Shown here: positions 1-7,047 of the stretch, piece after piece | How the letters are laid out: every line of letters begins with the position of its first letter | Numbering within the stretch: position 1 is the first letter of the stretch | Source of the DNA: Anaerocolumna sp. AGMB13020 | GTDB lineage: Bacteria; Bacillota; Clostridia; Lachnospirales; Lachnospiraceae | Assembly (NCBI RefSeq): GCF_033100115.1 | Contig: NZ_CP136910.1 | Span: 4,901,001-4,965,000 of the forward strand | Direction: 5' to 3' | DNA: 64,000 bases | Notes under the pieces: generated by a model | Told to the model about the DNA's origin: nothing | The model's input: only the letters and a program-made list of their open reading frames with translations | The model's database searches: none | Program-made: the position numbers and the translations under genes

Positions 1-1499
1 GCAGAGATTTTTTTGTAAACCAACCAATACCTGTTTCCTCCAGAGAAATCCATGAGGTACTTCTGACTCATGCACATATGGACCATGCCGGCCGGCTTCC
101 CTTATTATATAAGGACGGTTTTCAGGGACATATCCATTCTACAGGAGCCACAAAAGAATTATGTGAGATTATGCTCTTAGACAGTGCACATATACAGATG
201 TTTGAAGCGGAATGGAAGAATAGAAAGGGTGTCAGAAAAGGCGAAAAACCCATTGAGCCTATTTATACAACTGAGGATGCAAGAAAGACCATAGATTCTT
301 TTGTAGCGCATCCTTATGAGGAAAAAACCAGACTCTTTGAAGGAATCGAATTTCGGTTTGTTGACAGCGGTCATCTTTTAGGCTCTGCGAGTATAGAAAT
401 ATGGATTACGGAAAAAGGGATAACAAAGAAACTCGTATTTTCCGGAGACATTGGAAATATTAATCAGCCTCTTATTAACGATCCTGTTTATATCAAAGAG
501 GCTGATTATGTGGTAATGGAATCTACTTATGGTACAAGAGACCATGGAGCGGCACCTGATTATGTAAAAGAACTCACAGATATCCTGCAGACTACCTTTG
601 ACAGAGGGGGGAATGTGGTAATACCGGCTTTTGCAGTGGGACGTACACAGGTATTGCTGTATTTTATCAGGCAGATAAAAATGGAGAACCTTCTAAAAGG
701 ACACAGGGATTTTAAGGTTTACGTGGATAGCCCGTTGGCAAATGAAGCAACGGAGATTTTTACGGAGAATGTTCTGGGCTACTATGATCCTCAGGCTATG
801 GAGTTGGTTGAGAAAGGGATAAATCCCATTACGTTTCCCGGACTAATAACAGCTGTTACGGCAGACGATTCCAAAGCAATCAATTTTGATAAGGACGTAA
901 AAGTAATTATCTCTGCCAGCGGTATGTGTGATGCAGGCAGGATCAGACACCATCTAAAGCACAATCTTTGGCGGCCTGAGAGTACGGTGTTATTTGTAGG
1001 ACACCAGTCCGAGGGAAGCCTTGGCAGGATTATCATAGATGGAGCCAGTGAAGTGAAGCTTTTTGGTGAACATATTAAAGTAAATGCAGAAATAAGGCGG
1101 CTTAACGGCACCAGTGGACATGCGGATAAGACAGGTCTCTTAAAATGGATCAATTCCTTTGAAAGAAAACCGGACAGAGTCTTTATTACCCACGGTGAAG
1201 CTGAAAGCTGCGAGGCATTTGCCTCAATTCTGCAGAAAGAATATGGAATGGAAAGTACAGCACCTTACAGCGGAGACTCCTTTGATCTGTTAAGCGGTAC
1301 ATGGCTTGAGAAGAAGGAAGGAATCAGAATTACACCCAGAACTGAGAAAGGTAGTACGGAAACCTCCAAAGCATATGCTCGTCTTTTGGATACAGCCAAC
1401 AGGTTAATGGCTGTTGTGCGACAAAGCGAGAAACGTTCTTCCAAGGAGCTTTCTAAATTGACGGATACACTGAATTCACTGCTTGATAAATGGAGATAA
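1..1499 (+). CDS. beta-CASP metallo-beta-lactamase RNA-processing nuclease (5' end outside window)
   Basis: The frame is already open at base 3 and runs to the TAA at 1497-1499, so the N-terminus lies outside the window. Just inside it reads LTHAHMDHAGR, the HxHxDHxG zinc-binding motif of the metallo-beta-lactamase fold. Further on are SGDIGN, the beta-CASP hallmark PAFAVGRTQ, the SASGMCDAGRI...HHL segment and the late THGEA histidine. This order matches the bacterial CPSF/RNase J-like MBL proteins with an RNA-specificity domain, which probably cut RNA in the cytoplasm. The last 50 residues (after GIRITPRTEKG) look like a family-specific tail. About 500 residues are visible, near the usual 530-540. 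The exact substrate cannot be told from sequence. The gene ends at a strong hairpin shared with the convergent aroE. Confidence 0.88.
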   Translation, partial: RDFFVNQPIPVSSREIHEVLLTHAHMDHAGRLPLLYKDGFQGHIHSTGATKELCEIMLLDSAHIQMFEAEWKNRKGVRKGEKPIEPIYTTEDARKTIDSFVAHPYEEKTRLFEGIEFRFVDSGHLLGSASIEIWITEKGITKKLVFSGDIGNINQPLINDPVYIKEADYVVMESTYGTRDHGAAPDYVKELTDILQTTFDRGGNVVIPAFAVGRTQVLLYFIRQIKMENLLKGHRDFKVYVDSPLANEATEIFTENVLGYYDPQAMELVEKGINPITFPGLITAVTADDSKAINFDKDVKVIISASGMCDAGRIRHHLKHNLWRPESTVLFVGHQSEGSLGRIIIDGASEVKLFGEHIKVNAEIRRLNGTSGHADKTGLLKWINSFERKPDRVFITHGEAESCEAFASILQKEYGMESTAPYSGDSFDLLSGTWLEKKEGIRITPRTEKGSTETSKAYARLLDTANRLMAVVRQSEKRSSKELSKLTDTLNSLLDKWR

Positions 1500-1505
1500 A
1501 ATAAG

Positions 1506-1536
1506 AAAGAGCGGTTCAATTTGAACCGCTCTTTTT
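1506..1536. terminator. Intrinsic terminator between convergent genes
   Basis: A 14-bp perfect inverted repeat (1506-1519 with 1521-1534, centred on AAGAGCGGTTCAA) is followed by a T run on the plus strand. It closes the nuclease gene. On the minus strand it lies just past the aroE stop and may serve both. Confidence 0.85.
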
Positions 1537-1565
1537 GTGTCCTTAGTAGCTTTTGTTTAGTGCTG

Positions 1566-2345
1566 TTACAGTTCCAAAATAAGCTCTTCATATATCTGTT
1601 GTATGGCTTCTTCCGAAATGGTGGTATCCAGGAAGATTTCCACAGCGCGTTTTGCCTGTGCTATCAGCATTTCAAGGCCGTTGACTGCCGGAATGGAAAG
1701 CTTGCTGGCCTGTGCCAATAATTTGGTTTCCAAAGGATTGTAGATAATATCGATTACACCCTCCAAGCTTTTGTAGGGTGTTAGATCCAAGGGTGCGACA
1801 TCTGTAACAGGATACATTCCTACAGGGCTGGTGTTGATGATAAAAGAGGCATCCCCATGCTTAAGAGCGGCCTCCTCATAAGAGATGCAGTTGACCCCTT
1901 CCCGGTGTTTCACAAGCATTATTTCTGAGGCTTTCAGAGAATGAAGTACGGCCAGGATTGCTTTGGCAGCACCGCCATTACCAAGCACCAGAACCTTTTT
2001 ATCCTTCACTGAAAAATTATGAAAAAGAAGCGTATAAAGAAAGCCGTAAAAATCAGTGTTATAACCGTAGAGTTTTCCCTCTCTGTTTACGATAGTATTA
2101 ACGGCGCCGATTTTTTCTGCATGTGCATCTATTTCATGTAAATAGGGAATTACATCCGTCTTATAAGGAATGGTGACATTAATACCTGTAAAATCCTTAG
2201 CTGTCATAAAATCATGAAACTCTTCTTTTGCAACAGGTCTTATTTCGTAGCAGTACTCTTTTCTGTCATGAAAGGTTACCAGCTTCTCATGTATGGGTTT
2301 GGAATAGCTATGGCCCAGTTTTTCTCCGATTAATCCGTATTTCAT
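1566..2345 (-). CDS. aroE: shikimate dehydrogenase
   Basis: Reduces 3-dehydroshikimate to shikimate with NADPH in the chorismate pathway. The protein starts MKYGLIGEKLGHSYSK, the classic shikimate-binding N-terminus (SxS type). It continues with NVTIPYK (catalytic Lys), GAVNT, the nucleotide loop GNGGAAKA and NTSPVGM, and ends with the NGLEMLIAQA segment. I chose the ATG at 2345 because GGGAG lies 7-11 bases upstream; an upstream ATG at 2375 would add ten residues not typical of the family. The result is 259 residues, close to the usual 270. It stands alone, divergent from spoIIIAA and convergent with the nuclease gene. Confidence 0.93.
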   Translation of the reverse strand: MKYGLIGEKLGHSYSKPIHEKLVTFHDRKEYCYEIRPVAKEEFHDFMTAKDFTGINVTIPYKTDVIPYLHEIDAHAEKIGAVNTIVNREGKLYGYNTDFYGFLYTLLFHNFSVKDKKVLVLGNGGAAKAILAVLHSLKASEIMLVKHREGVNCISYEEAALKHGDASFIINTSPVGMYPVTDVAPLDLTPYKSLEGVIDIIYNPLETKLLAQASKLSIPAVNGLEMLIAQAKRAVEIFLDTTISEEAIQQIYEELILEL

Positions 2346-2490
2346 ATGAACTCCCGTCTGTGTGTCTTCATACACCTATAGAATAGTCGCTACTTGCGCA
2401 TTAACGCTGTATTTTATGTAAATCAGGACAGCTATCAAGTTAATCATAAGAATAATATATAAAAATCTATTTTGCAAGATAAAATATACG

Positions 2491-2519
2491 GTCATAAATT
2501 TTCCAAGGATACATATATT
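2491..2519 (+). promoter_or_regulatory. Candidate sigma-E promoter of spoIIIA operon
   Basis: GTCATAAA (2491-2498) and CATATATT (2512-2519), 13 bases apart, resemble the sigma-E -35 and CATAnnnT -10 elements. The spoIIIA operon is sigma-E dependent in Bacillus subtilis, so the position fits. No experimental start is known here. Confidence 0.5.
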
Positions 2520-2582
2520 GTTTTAAGGAGGAGGACGAGTACCTGAAAGTCTATAGTATTTTCTTACAGGGAAATAGAATGT

Positions 2583-3548
2583 ATGAATAAAAAAGAAGAG
2601 CTGTTAAAAATCTTTTCCATAAAGCTTCGGAACATTTTGGCAAAAGCTGATTTAGAATATGAGCTGCTTCAGGAAATCAGGCTTCGTGTAAATGCTCCGC
2701 TTTTGGTGGTGTATGGTAATACGGAATATTTCCTGAATGAGCAGTCGGAATTGTCACTATCAGGGGAGAACAGTTACATACTTACCAGAAATGAACTGAA
2801 GGAGACCATGGAATATATCAGTAACTACTCACTCTATGCTTTTGAAGAGGAATTAAAGCAGGGTTTCATAACCATAACCGGAGGGCATAGAGTCGGAATT
2901 GCAGGGAAAGCAGTCCTGGAGGAAAATCGAATTAAAAGCATCAAGCATATATCATTTATTAATATCCGCCTTTCCCACCAGATAAAGGGCTGTGGCGAGA
3001 AGGTAATTCCCCTACTTATGGAAGAGGGCAACTGCTGCCATACCCTGATAATATCACCTCCTTGCTGTGGTAAGACTACCTTGCTAAGAGATATCATACG
3101 ATTAATTTCAGATGGTTTCGAGGGAAGAGAGGGACTGACAGTAGGAGTGGTAGACGAAAGGTCTGAAATAGGAGCCTGTTATATGGGAGTGCCTCAGAAC
3201 GACCTTGGAATCCGCACCGATGTACTTGATTGCTGTCCCAAAGCAAAGGGGATGCTTATGCTCATAAGAGCCATGTCGCCCAGAGTAATAGCAGTGGATG
3301 AAGTCGGTTCCGCTGAAGATATTGAAGCGATTGAATATGTTATAAACTGCGGCTGTAAACTGATTGCAACGGTTCATGGTAATTCTATGGAGGATATTAA
3401 GAATAAACCTTTACTGAAAAAACTTATTGAGAACAAATTATTTGAACGGTACATACTTCTCAGCAATAAAGGCAGTGTGGGACATCTGGAAGAGATCTAT
3501 GACAAAAATGGCAGACCGATTTATACCTGCGATTTACTGACAAAGTAA
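2583..3548 (+). CDS. spoIIIAA: stage III sporulation protein AA (ATPase)
   Basis: A mother-cell cytoplasmic ATPase related to type II/IV secretion motors. It is thought to power or assemble the SpoIIIA-SpoIIQ channel that keeps the forespore active. The 321-residue length and position as first of eight consecutive spoIIIA genes identify it. The nucleotide loop near residues 158-165 reads SPPCCGKT, followed by TLLRD. The Walker B region is AVDEVGS near 236-243, and an AEDIEAIEYVINCGCKLIATVHG stretch (split here by meaning) follows as in the family. The first Walker A glycine is replaced by serine, while Lys and Thr are kept. The ATG at 2583 has only a weak ribosome site; the strong AGGAGG at 2526-2533 is too far upstream to serve it. 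Confidence 0.93.
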   Translation: MNKKEELLKIFSIKLRNILAKADLEYELLQEIRLRVNAPLLVVYGNTEYFLNEQSELSLSGENSYILTRNELKETMEYISNYSLYAFEEELKQGFITITGGHRVGIAGKAVLEENRIKSIKHISFINIRLSHQIKGCGEKVIPLLMEEGNCCHTLIISPPCCGKTTLLRDIIRLISDGFEGREGLTVGVVDERSEIGACYMGVPQNDLGIRTDVLDCCPKAKGMLMLIRAMSPRVIAVDEVGSAEDIEAIEYVINCGCKLIATVHGNSMEDIKNKPLLKKLIENKLFERYILLSNKGSVGHLEEIYDKNGRPIYTCDLLTK

Positions 3549-3559
3549 GAAGGGAGAAT

Positions 3560-3621
3560 ATGAGTGAGAAACATTCACTCCCCTTGATTATACGCGTGCA
3601 GAAAGCACGCAGCTGGGAGCC
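3560..3621 (+). repeat. Two-hairpin SD element, tandem copy 1
   Basis: Hairpin 1 is GAGTGA (3562-3567) with TCACTC (3575-3580). It is followed by CCC, the linker TTGATTATAC, hairpin 2 GCGTGC (3594-3599) with GCACGC (3605-3610), then AGCT and GGGAGCC (3615-3621). It opens a head-to-tail array of three between spoIIIAA and spoIIIAB. It also holds a 21-codon frame starting at the ATG at 3560, preceded by GGGAG at 3552-3556. Confidence 0.85.
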
Positions 3622-3689
3622 ATGAGTGAAAGAAAAGCATTTTCACTCCCCTTGATTATACGCGTGCAGAAAGCACGCAGCTGGGAGCC
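3622..3689 (+). repeat. Two-hairpin SD element, tandem copy 2
   Basis: A 68-base copy, nearly identical to its neighbours. Hairpin 1 is GAGTGAAA (3624-3631) with TTTCACTC (3641-3648). Hairpin 2 is GCGTGC (3662-3667) with GCACGC (3673-3678), then GGGAGCC at 3683-3689. The copy begins with an ATG that overlaps the stop of the short frame in copy 1 as ATGA. Confidence 0.88.
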
Positions 3690-3756
3690 ATGAGTGAAAG
3701 AAAAGCATTTTCACTCCCCTTGATTTTACGCATGCTAAAGCATGCAGATGGGAGCC
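3690..3756 (+). repeat. Two-hairpin SD element, tandem copy 3
   Basis: Hairpin 1 is GAGTGAAA (3692-3699) with TTTCACTC (3709-3716). Hairpin 2 is GCATGC (3730-3735) with GCATGC (3740-3745). Compared with copies 1 and 2 both arms have changed together (GCGTGC/GCACGC to GCATGC/GCATGC), so pairing is kept. GGGAG at 3750-3754 is the ribosome site of spoIIIAB. Confidence 0.88.
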
Positions 3757-3760
3757 AACA

Positions 3761-4291
3761 ATGATTATAACCTTTATTAAGATTCTTGGCTGTGTTCTGA
3801 TTCTTTCTTCTTCAACAGGAATGGGATTGTATTTCAGCAGTGAGTTAAAGGGAAGAATCCAGGATTTGAAGGAATTAAGAAGAATCGTAACCCTGCTCCG
3901 CGGTGACATAAGGTATGCTAATTCACCGCTGCCGGAAGCAGTACAAGCTCTGTCGGTCCGGCATGACGGCAGATACAAGAAATTTCTTACCATGGCGGCG
4001 GAAAGACTGAGTGAATATGGCGGTGTTTCCTTTTGTGAAATATGGAAAGAGGCGGTAGCTAAGGGGCTTGAGAATACCTCTCTTAGTAAAAAGGATCTGC
4101 AGAATTTATCCGGCTTCGGCGAAAACCTGGGATATCTTGATAAAGAAATGCAGCTGAATACCATTGATCTTTATCTGTCTCAGATTGAAGAGGAGATTAA
4201 AGAACTCTCAAAAGGTGTTAAGGAAAAAACCTATATGTATAACACGCTTGGTATTCTGGGAGGGATTTTTATTACGATCATTATGCTTTAA
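3761..4291 (+). CDS. spoIIIAB: stage III sporulation protein AB
   Basis: Membrane component of the SpoIIIA channel, distantly related to type II secretion GspF-like proteins. It has 176 residues. There is a hydrophobic N-terminal segment (about 4-20), a soluble helical middle (LKELRRIVTLLRGDIRYANSPLPEA, described not quoted in full) and a C-terminal membrane helix (LGILGGIFITIIML). The ATG at 3761 uses GGGAG at 3750-3754 from repeat copy 3, with 6 bases between. The frame of that copy ends in an ATGA overlap with this start, so translational coupling is possible. The 212-base spacer after spoIIIAA is filled by three repeat copies, unusual for an operon that is otherwise tight. Confidence 0.92.
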   Translation: MIITFIKILGCVLILSSSTGMGLYFSSELKGRIQDLKELRRIVTLLRGDIRYANSPLPEAVQALSVRHDGRYKKFLTMAAERLSEYGGVSFCEIWKEAVAKGLENTSLSKKDLQNLSGFGENLGYLDKEMQLNTIDLYLSQIEEEIKELSKGVKEKTYMYNTLGILGGIFITIIML

Positions 4292-4330
4292 TTCTTGAAT
4301 AATCAACTACGTATTTATGGATAGAGGAGA

Positions 4331-4404
4331 TGAAAAACAAAAAGTTTCCGAGGATGTTTTTCAAATTTCTGAAATATACGTGTGCCACGACACACAGATG
4401 GGAG
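4331..4404 (+). repeat. Two-hairpin SD element before spoIIIAC (diverged)
   Basis: Hairpin 1 is TGAAAAAC (4331-4338) with GTTTTTCA (4356-4363). After a linker ending ATATAC comes hairpin 2, GTGTG (4380-4384) with CACAC (4391-4395), then AGAT and GGGAG (4400-4404), the ribosome site of spoIIIAC. The primary sequence of both stems differs from the tandem copies but the pairing and layout are kept. The CCCC run is lost. Confidence 0.72.
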
Positions 4405-4409
4405 TTAAC

Positions 4410-4604
4410 ATGGACATCAACCTGATATTTAAAATCGCTGCGGTAGGTATTCTGGTTTCAGTCTTAAATCAGATACTAAAGCAATCGGGAAGGGATGAAC
4501 AGGCTTTTCTAACCACACTGGCAGGACTTATCCTGGTTTTGTTCTGGATTGTGCCTTATATCTCTGACTTATTTAAGACCATTCAGAATCTGTTCACATT
4601 ATAA
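4410..4604 (+). CDS. spoIIIAC: stage III sporulation protein AC
   Basis: Small integral membrane protein of the SpoIIIA complex, 64 residues, starting MDINLIFKIAAVG. Two membrane helices are visible (about 5-25 and 36-56) around the short loop KQSGRDEQAF. A longer open frame begins at 4317, but the first 31 residues are not family-like, and the ATG at 4410 has GGGAG 5 bases upstream, so 4410 is the start. SpoIIIAD follows 15 bases after the stop. Confidence 0.92.
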   Translation: MDINLIFKIAAVGILVSVLNQILKQSGRDEQAFLTTLAGLILVLFWIVPYISDLFKTIQNLFTL

Positions 4605-4619
4605 GAAAGGGAGAATGGG

Positions 4620-5003
4620 ATGTTACAGATAGCCTTAGTTGGGATCAGTGTAGTATTGCTGGCAATTATCTTTAAGAATTATAAGTCCGAGTATTCGGTT
4701 TATATTAGTCTGGCTGGTTGTATACTGATATTCTATCTGGGAGTAAGCAGGCTGGAGCTTATTATAAGCACGATAAAGAAGATTCAAAGTTACATTAATC
4801 TGAATGATTCTTATTTGGGGATACTAATTAAAATTATTGGTATTACATACATATGTGAGTTTACTTCTGACCTTTGCAAAGATTTTGGACATACTGCCGT
4901 GGCAAATCAGATAGAGCTTGTGGGTAAACTAACCATACTGGCAACGGGAATGCCAATTTTACTGGCATTGCTTGATACCATCAATAAATTTCTTACCTCC
5001 TGA
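4620..5003 (+). CDS. spoIIIAD: stage III sporulation protein AD
   Basis: Integral membrane protein, 127 residues, with several hydrophobic helices (LQIALVGISVVLLAIIF at the start; MPILLALLDTINKFL at the end). The internal GITYICEFTSDLCKDFGHTAVANQIEL region is typical of SpoIIIAD (segment named, key residues E-F-T-S-D). It sits in the fixed operon order between AC and AE, with the ribosome site AAGGGAG 4-5 bases before the start. Confidence 0.92.
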   Translation: MLQIALVGISVVLLAIIFKNYKSEYSVYISLAGCILIFYLGVSRLELIISTIKKIQSYINLNDSYLGILIKIIGITYICEFTSDLCKDFGHTAVANQIELVGKLTILATGMPILLALLDTINKFLTS

Positions 5004-5036
5004 AGTTACTATGAGGTGCCCCGGTGAGGAGGGCTT

Positions 5037-6197
5037 ATGATGAAACGTAAGAGAGAGGGATTTGTAATAAAAGTACTTGTATCGATAGCTTTTATAATGA
5101 TGTTACTGCAATTTCCAGCGGTGGTAACTGCGGCAGAAAAAGATGAGACCTCAGGACTGAATCAGAAGGATATTGATTATACACAAATACAGTCAGTAAT
5201 CGACCAGGCATTATCGGAAGATAATAACTTTGATTTTATGGAGTATGTTACGGATTTGATTTCCGGGAAAAGGACCTTTTCCATTACAGGGATACTGGAT
5301 GACCTGAAAGAGGTAGTATCAGGGGAGGTCAAATCAAATCTGAGTACCTTTACGGGATTAATATCCATAGCGGTCTTAGCAGCGGTGTTTACGAATTTTT
5401 CATATGCCTTTCAGAATATGCAGGTTGCAGAAACCGGATTTTATGTGGCATATCTGTTGTTGTTTTCTGTGTTGACCGGTTCCTTTATTACAGCGTCTAC
5501 CATGGCTGCACAAACCATTTCTTCCCTGCTGGACTTTATGAAAGCGATGGTTCCGGCGTATTTTATGGCAGTTGCCTTCAGTACCGGAGCAGGTACTTCC
5601 ATGGTATATTATCAGACAACTTTAGTATTGATAACTTTTGTTAATGTTTTATTGGTAAAGATAATTATTCCCCTGATTAACATATATCTGGTAGTCACAA
5701 TGGCTAACAACCTATCCAAGGAAGACATGCTGTCAAAATTTACAGAACTACTGGAAACCATAATAAACTGGGGGTTAAAAACACTCTTAGGAGTCGTAAT
5801 AGGATTTAATACGGTACAAGGGCTCATAACGCCCGTGTCGGATAAAATGAAGAAATCCATGGTATTAAAAGCGGCGGAATCCATACCCGGAGTAGGTGAT
5901 ATATTCAGTGGTGCGGCAGAAAGTGTTATCGGAGCCGGTATCCTTTTAAAGAATGCCATCGGAGTGGCGGGAGTTGTGGTCATCGTATCTCTTTGTGCAG
6001 TTCCGGTTATAAAACTGGCTGTTATGACTTTGATATATAAGGTTAGCAGTGCTGCGGTCCAGCCAATCTCGGACAAGCGTATGCTTAAATGTATCTCTGC
6101 TTCGGCGGATGCTTGTCTGCTGCTGTTACAGACAGTGTTAGTAGGAGCAATCCTTTTTGTAATAACAATTACCATCGTTGCAGCTACCACTACATAG
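5037..6197 (+). CDS. spoIIIAE: stage III sporulation protein AE
   Basis: Polytopic membrane protein of the SpoIIIA channel, 386 residues. An N-terminal signal-like helix (about 10-32, ending VTAAEK) is followed by an extracytoplasmic acidic segment. The remaining membrane helices include PAYFMAVAFSTGAGTSMVYY and SDKMKKSMVLKAAESIPGVGD. These features and the position between AD and AF identify it. The start is the first ATG of ATGATG with GAGGAGGG just upstream; the second ATG is equally possible. The C-terminus is very hydrophobic. Confidence 0.93.
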   Translation: MMKRKREGFVIKVLVSIAFIMMLLQFPAVVTAAEKDETSGLNQKDIDYTQIQSVIDQALSEDNNFDFMEYVTDLISGKRTFSITGILDDLKEVVSGEVKSNLSTFTGLISIAVLAAVFTNFSYAFQNMQVAETGFYVAYLLLFSVLTGSFITASTMAAQTISSLLDFMKAMVPAYFMAVAFSTGAGTSMVYYQTTLVLITFVNVLLVKIIIPLINIYLVVTMANNLSKEDMLSKFTELLETIINWGLKTLLGVVIGFNTVQGLITPVSDKMKKSMVLKAAESIPGVGDIFSGAAESVIGAGILLKNAIGVAGVVVIVSLCAVPVIKLAVMTLIYKVSSAAVQPISDKRMLKCISASADACLLLLQTVLVGAILFVITITIVAATTT

Positions 6198-6248
6198 TTT
6201 CATAGAAACTTATCAAAATACGGCCGGAAAGGTGGAAAGGAGGTAAGT

Positions 6249-6887
6249 GTGGATTATATATATTCCTGGATTAAGGATATTGTCATATTTATGGTTCTGA
6301 TCAGTGTGATTACCAATCTTATGGGGAAGAGTTCCTACAAAAAATATATTAACCTCATCTCCGGTATTATCCTGGTAATCCTCGTGATAACACCTTTACT
6401 TAAGATTTTTCAGTTGGATAATACCCTTGACTATTATTTTACGACCAACTCTTTAACTGCTCAAGCCGGAGAGGTACAGGATATCAATGAGAAATTCGGA
6501 GAAATTGAGAGCAGCAGACAGGAGGAAATTCTTACGCAGGTTAAGGCAAAGATAACAGATAAAATAAATGAACTGTTAGACAAAGAAGATGTGGAAACAG
6601 AAAGTATTGAGATCATACTGGAGGAGGATGCGGCTTCGAGCAGTTACGGCAGCCTGAAAGGCCTTAATGTAAAGGGGGTGTATAAGTCAGCAGTTAATAA
6701 AGCCAAGGATAAGGAGACAATTAAGATTGACCGTGTGGAGATAAACGAGATTGATTTAAAAAAAGACAATTCATCAACAGAGGCTGTTATGGATTTTATA
6801 AGTCCTGTTGAAATCAAAGCAAAAAAAGTTCTGTCAGACTTCTATAATTTAGATGCTGATAATATAAATATTAGTATACGGGAGTAG
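6249..6887 (+). CDS. spoIIIAF: stage III sporulation protein AF
   Basis: Membrane-anchored component of the SpoIIIA complex, 212 residues. Two N-terminal membrane helices (about 8-25 and 32-52) are followed by a charged extracytoplasmic domain with a ring-building-motif-like C-terminal half (about 115-212). It starts with GTG at 6249, preceded by GGAAAGGAGG, one of the strongest ribosome sites in the operon. The middle, rich in Glu/Lys, probably forms a helical spacer. Confidence 0.9.
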   Translation: MDYIYSWIKDIVIFMVLISVITNLMGKSSYKKYINLISGIILVILVITPLLKIFQLDNTLDYYFTTNSLTAQAGEVQDINEKFGEIESSRQEEILTQVKAKITDKINELLDKEDVETESIEIILEEDAASSSYGSLKGLNVKGVYKSAVNKAKDKETIKIDRVEINEIDLKKDNSSTEAVMDFISPVEIKAKKVLSDFYNLDADNINISIRE

Positions 6888-6968
6888 TGACTCACAGCTT
6901 ATCTCCCTTTATACTAAGGCTGCTTTTAACACAGTAACAGAGCAGTGAGATTATGATAAGGTACCAGT

Positions 6969-7040
6969 AAACATGCACCCAGATGGGAGCCACCCCTAAT
7001 AAAGCACTTCCGCAAAAAACAGCTTGCGGTATGCCGGGAG
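6969..7040 (+). repeat. Degenerate SD element before spoIIIAG plus second hairpin
   Basis: ACATGC...CCAGATGGGAGCC (ending 6991) matches the 3' half of the two-hairpin element but lacks one arm of hairpin 2. It is followed by a separate hairpin CCGCAA (7010-7015) with TTGCGG (7024-7029) and another GGGAGCC (7036-7042). The second GGGAG is the ribosome site of spoIIIAG. Confidence 0.55.
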
Positions 7041-7047
7041 CCGGAGT

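Noticed and set aside
2398..2490. Additional promoter or gene between aroE and spoIIIAA
   Set aside because: AT-rich with no -35/-10 pair better than the sigma-E-like one and no frame.
5612..6190. 192-codon minus-strand frame inside spoIIIAE
   Set aside because: A shadow of a real gene with family identity on the plus strand; no ribosome site.
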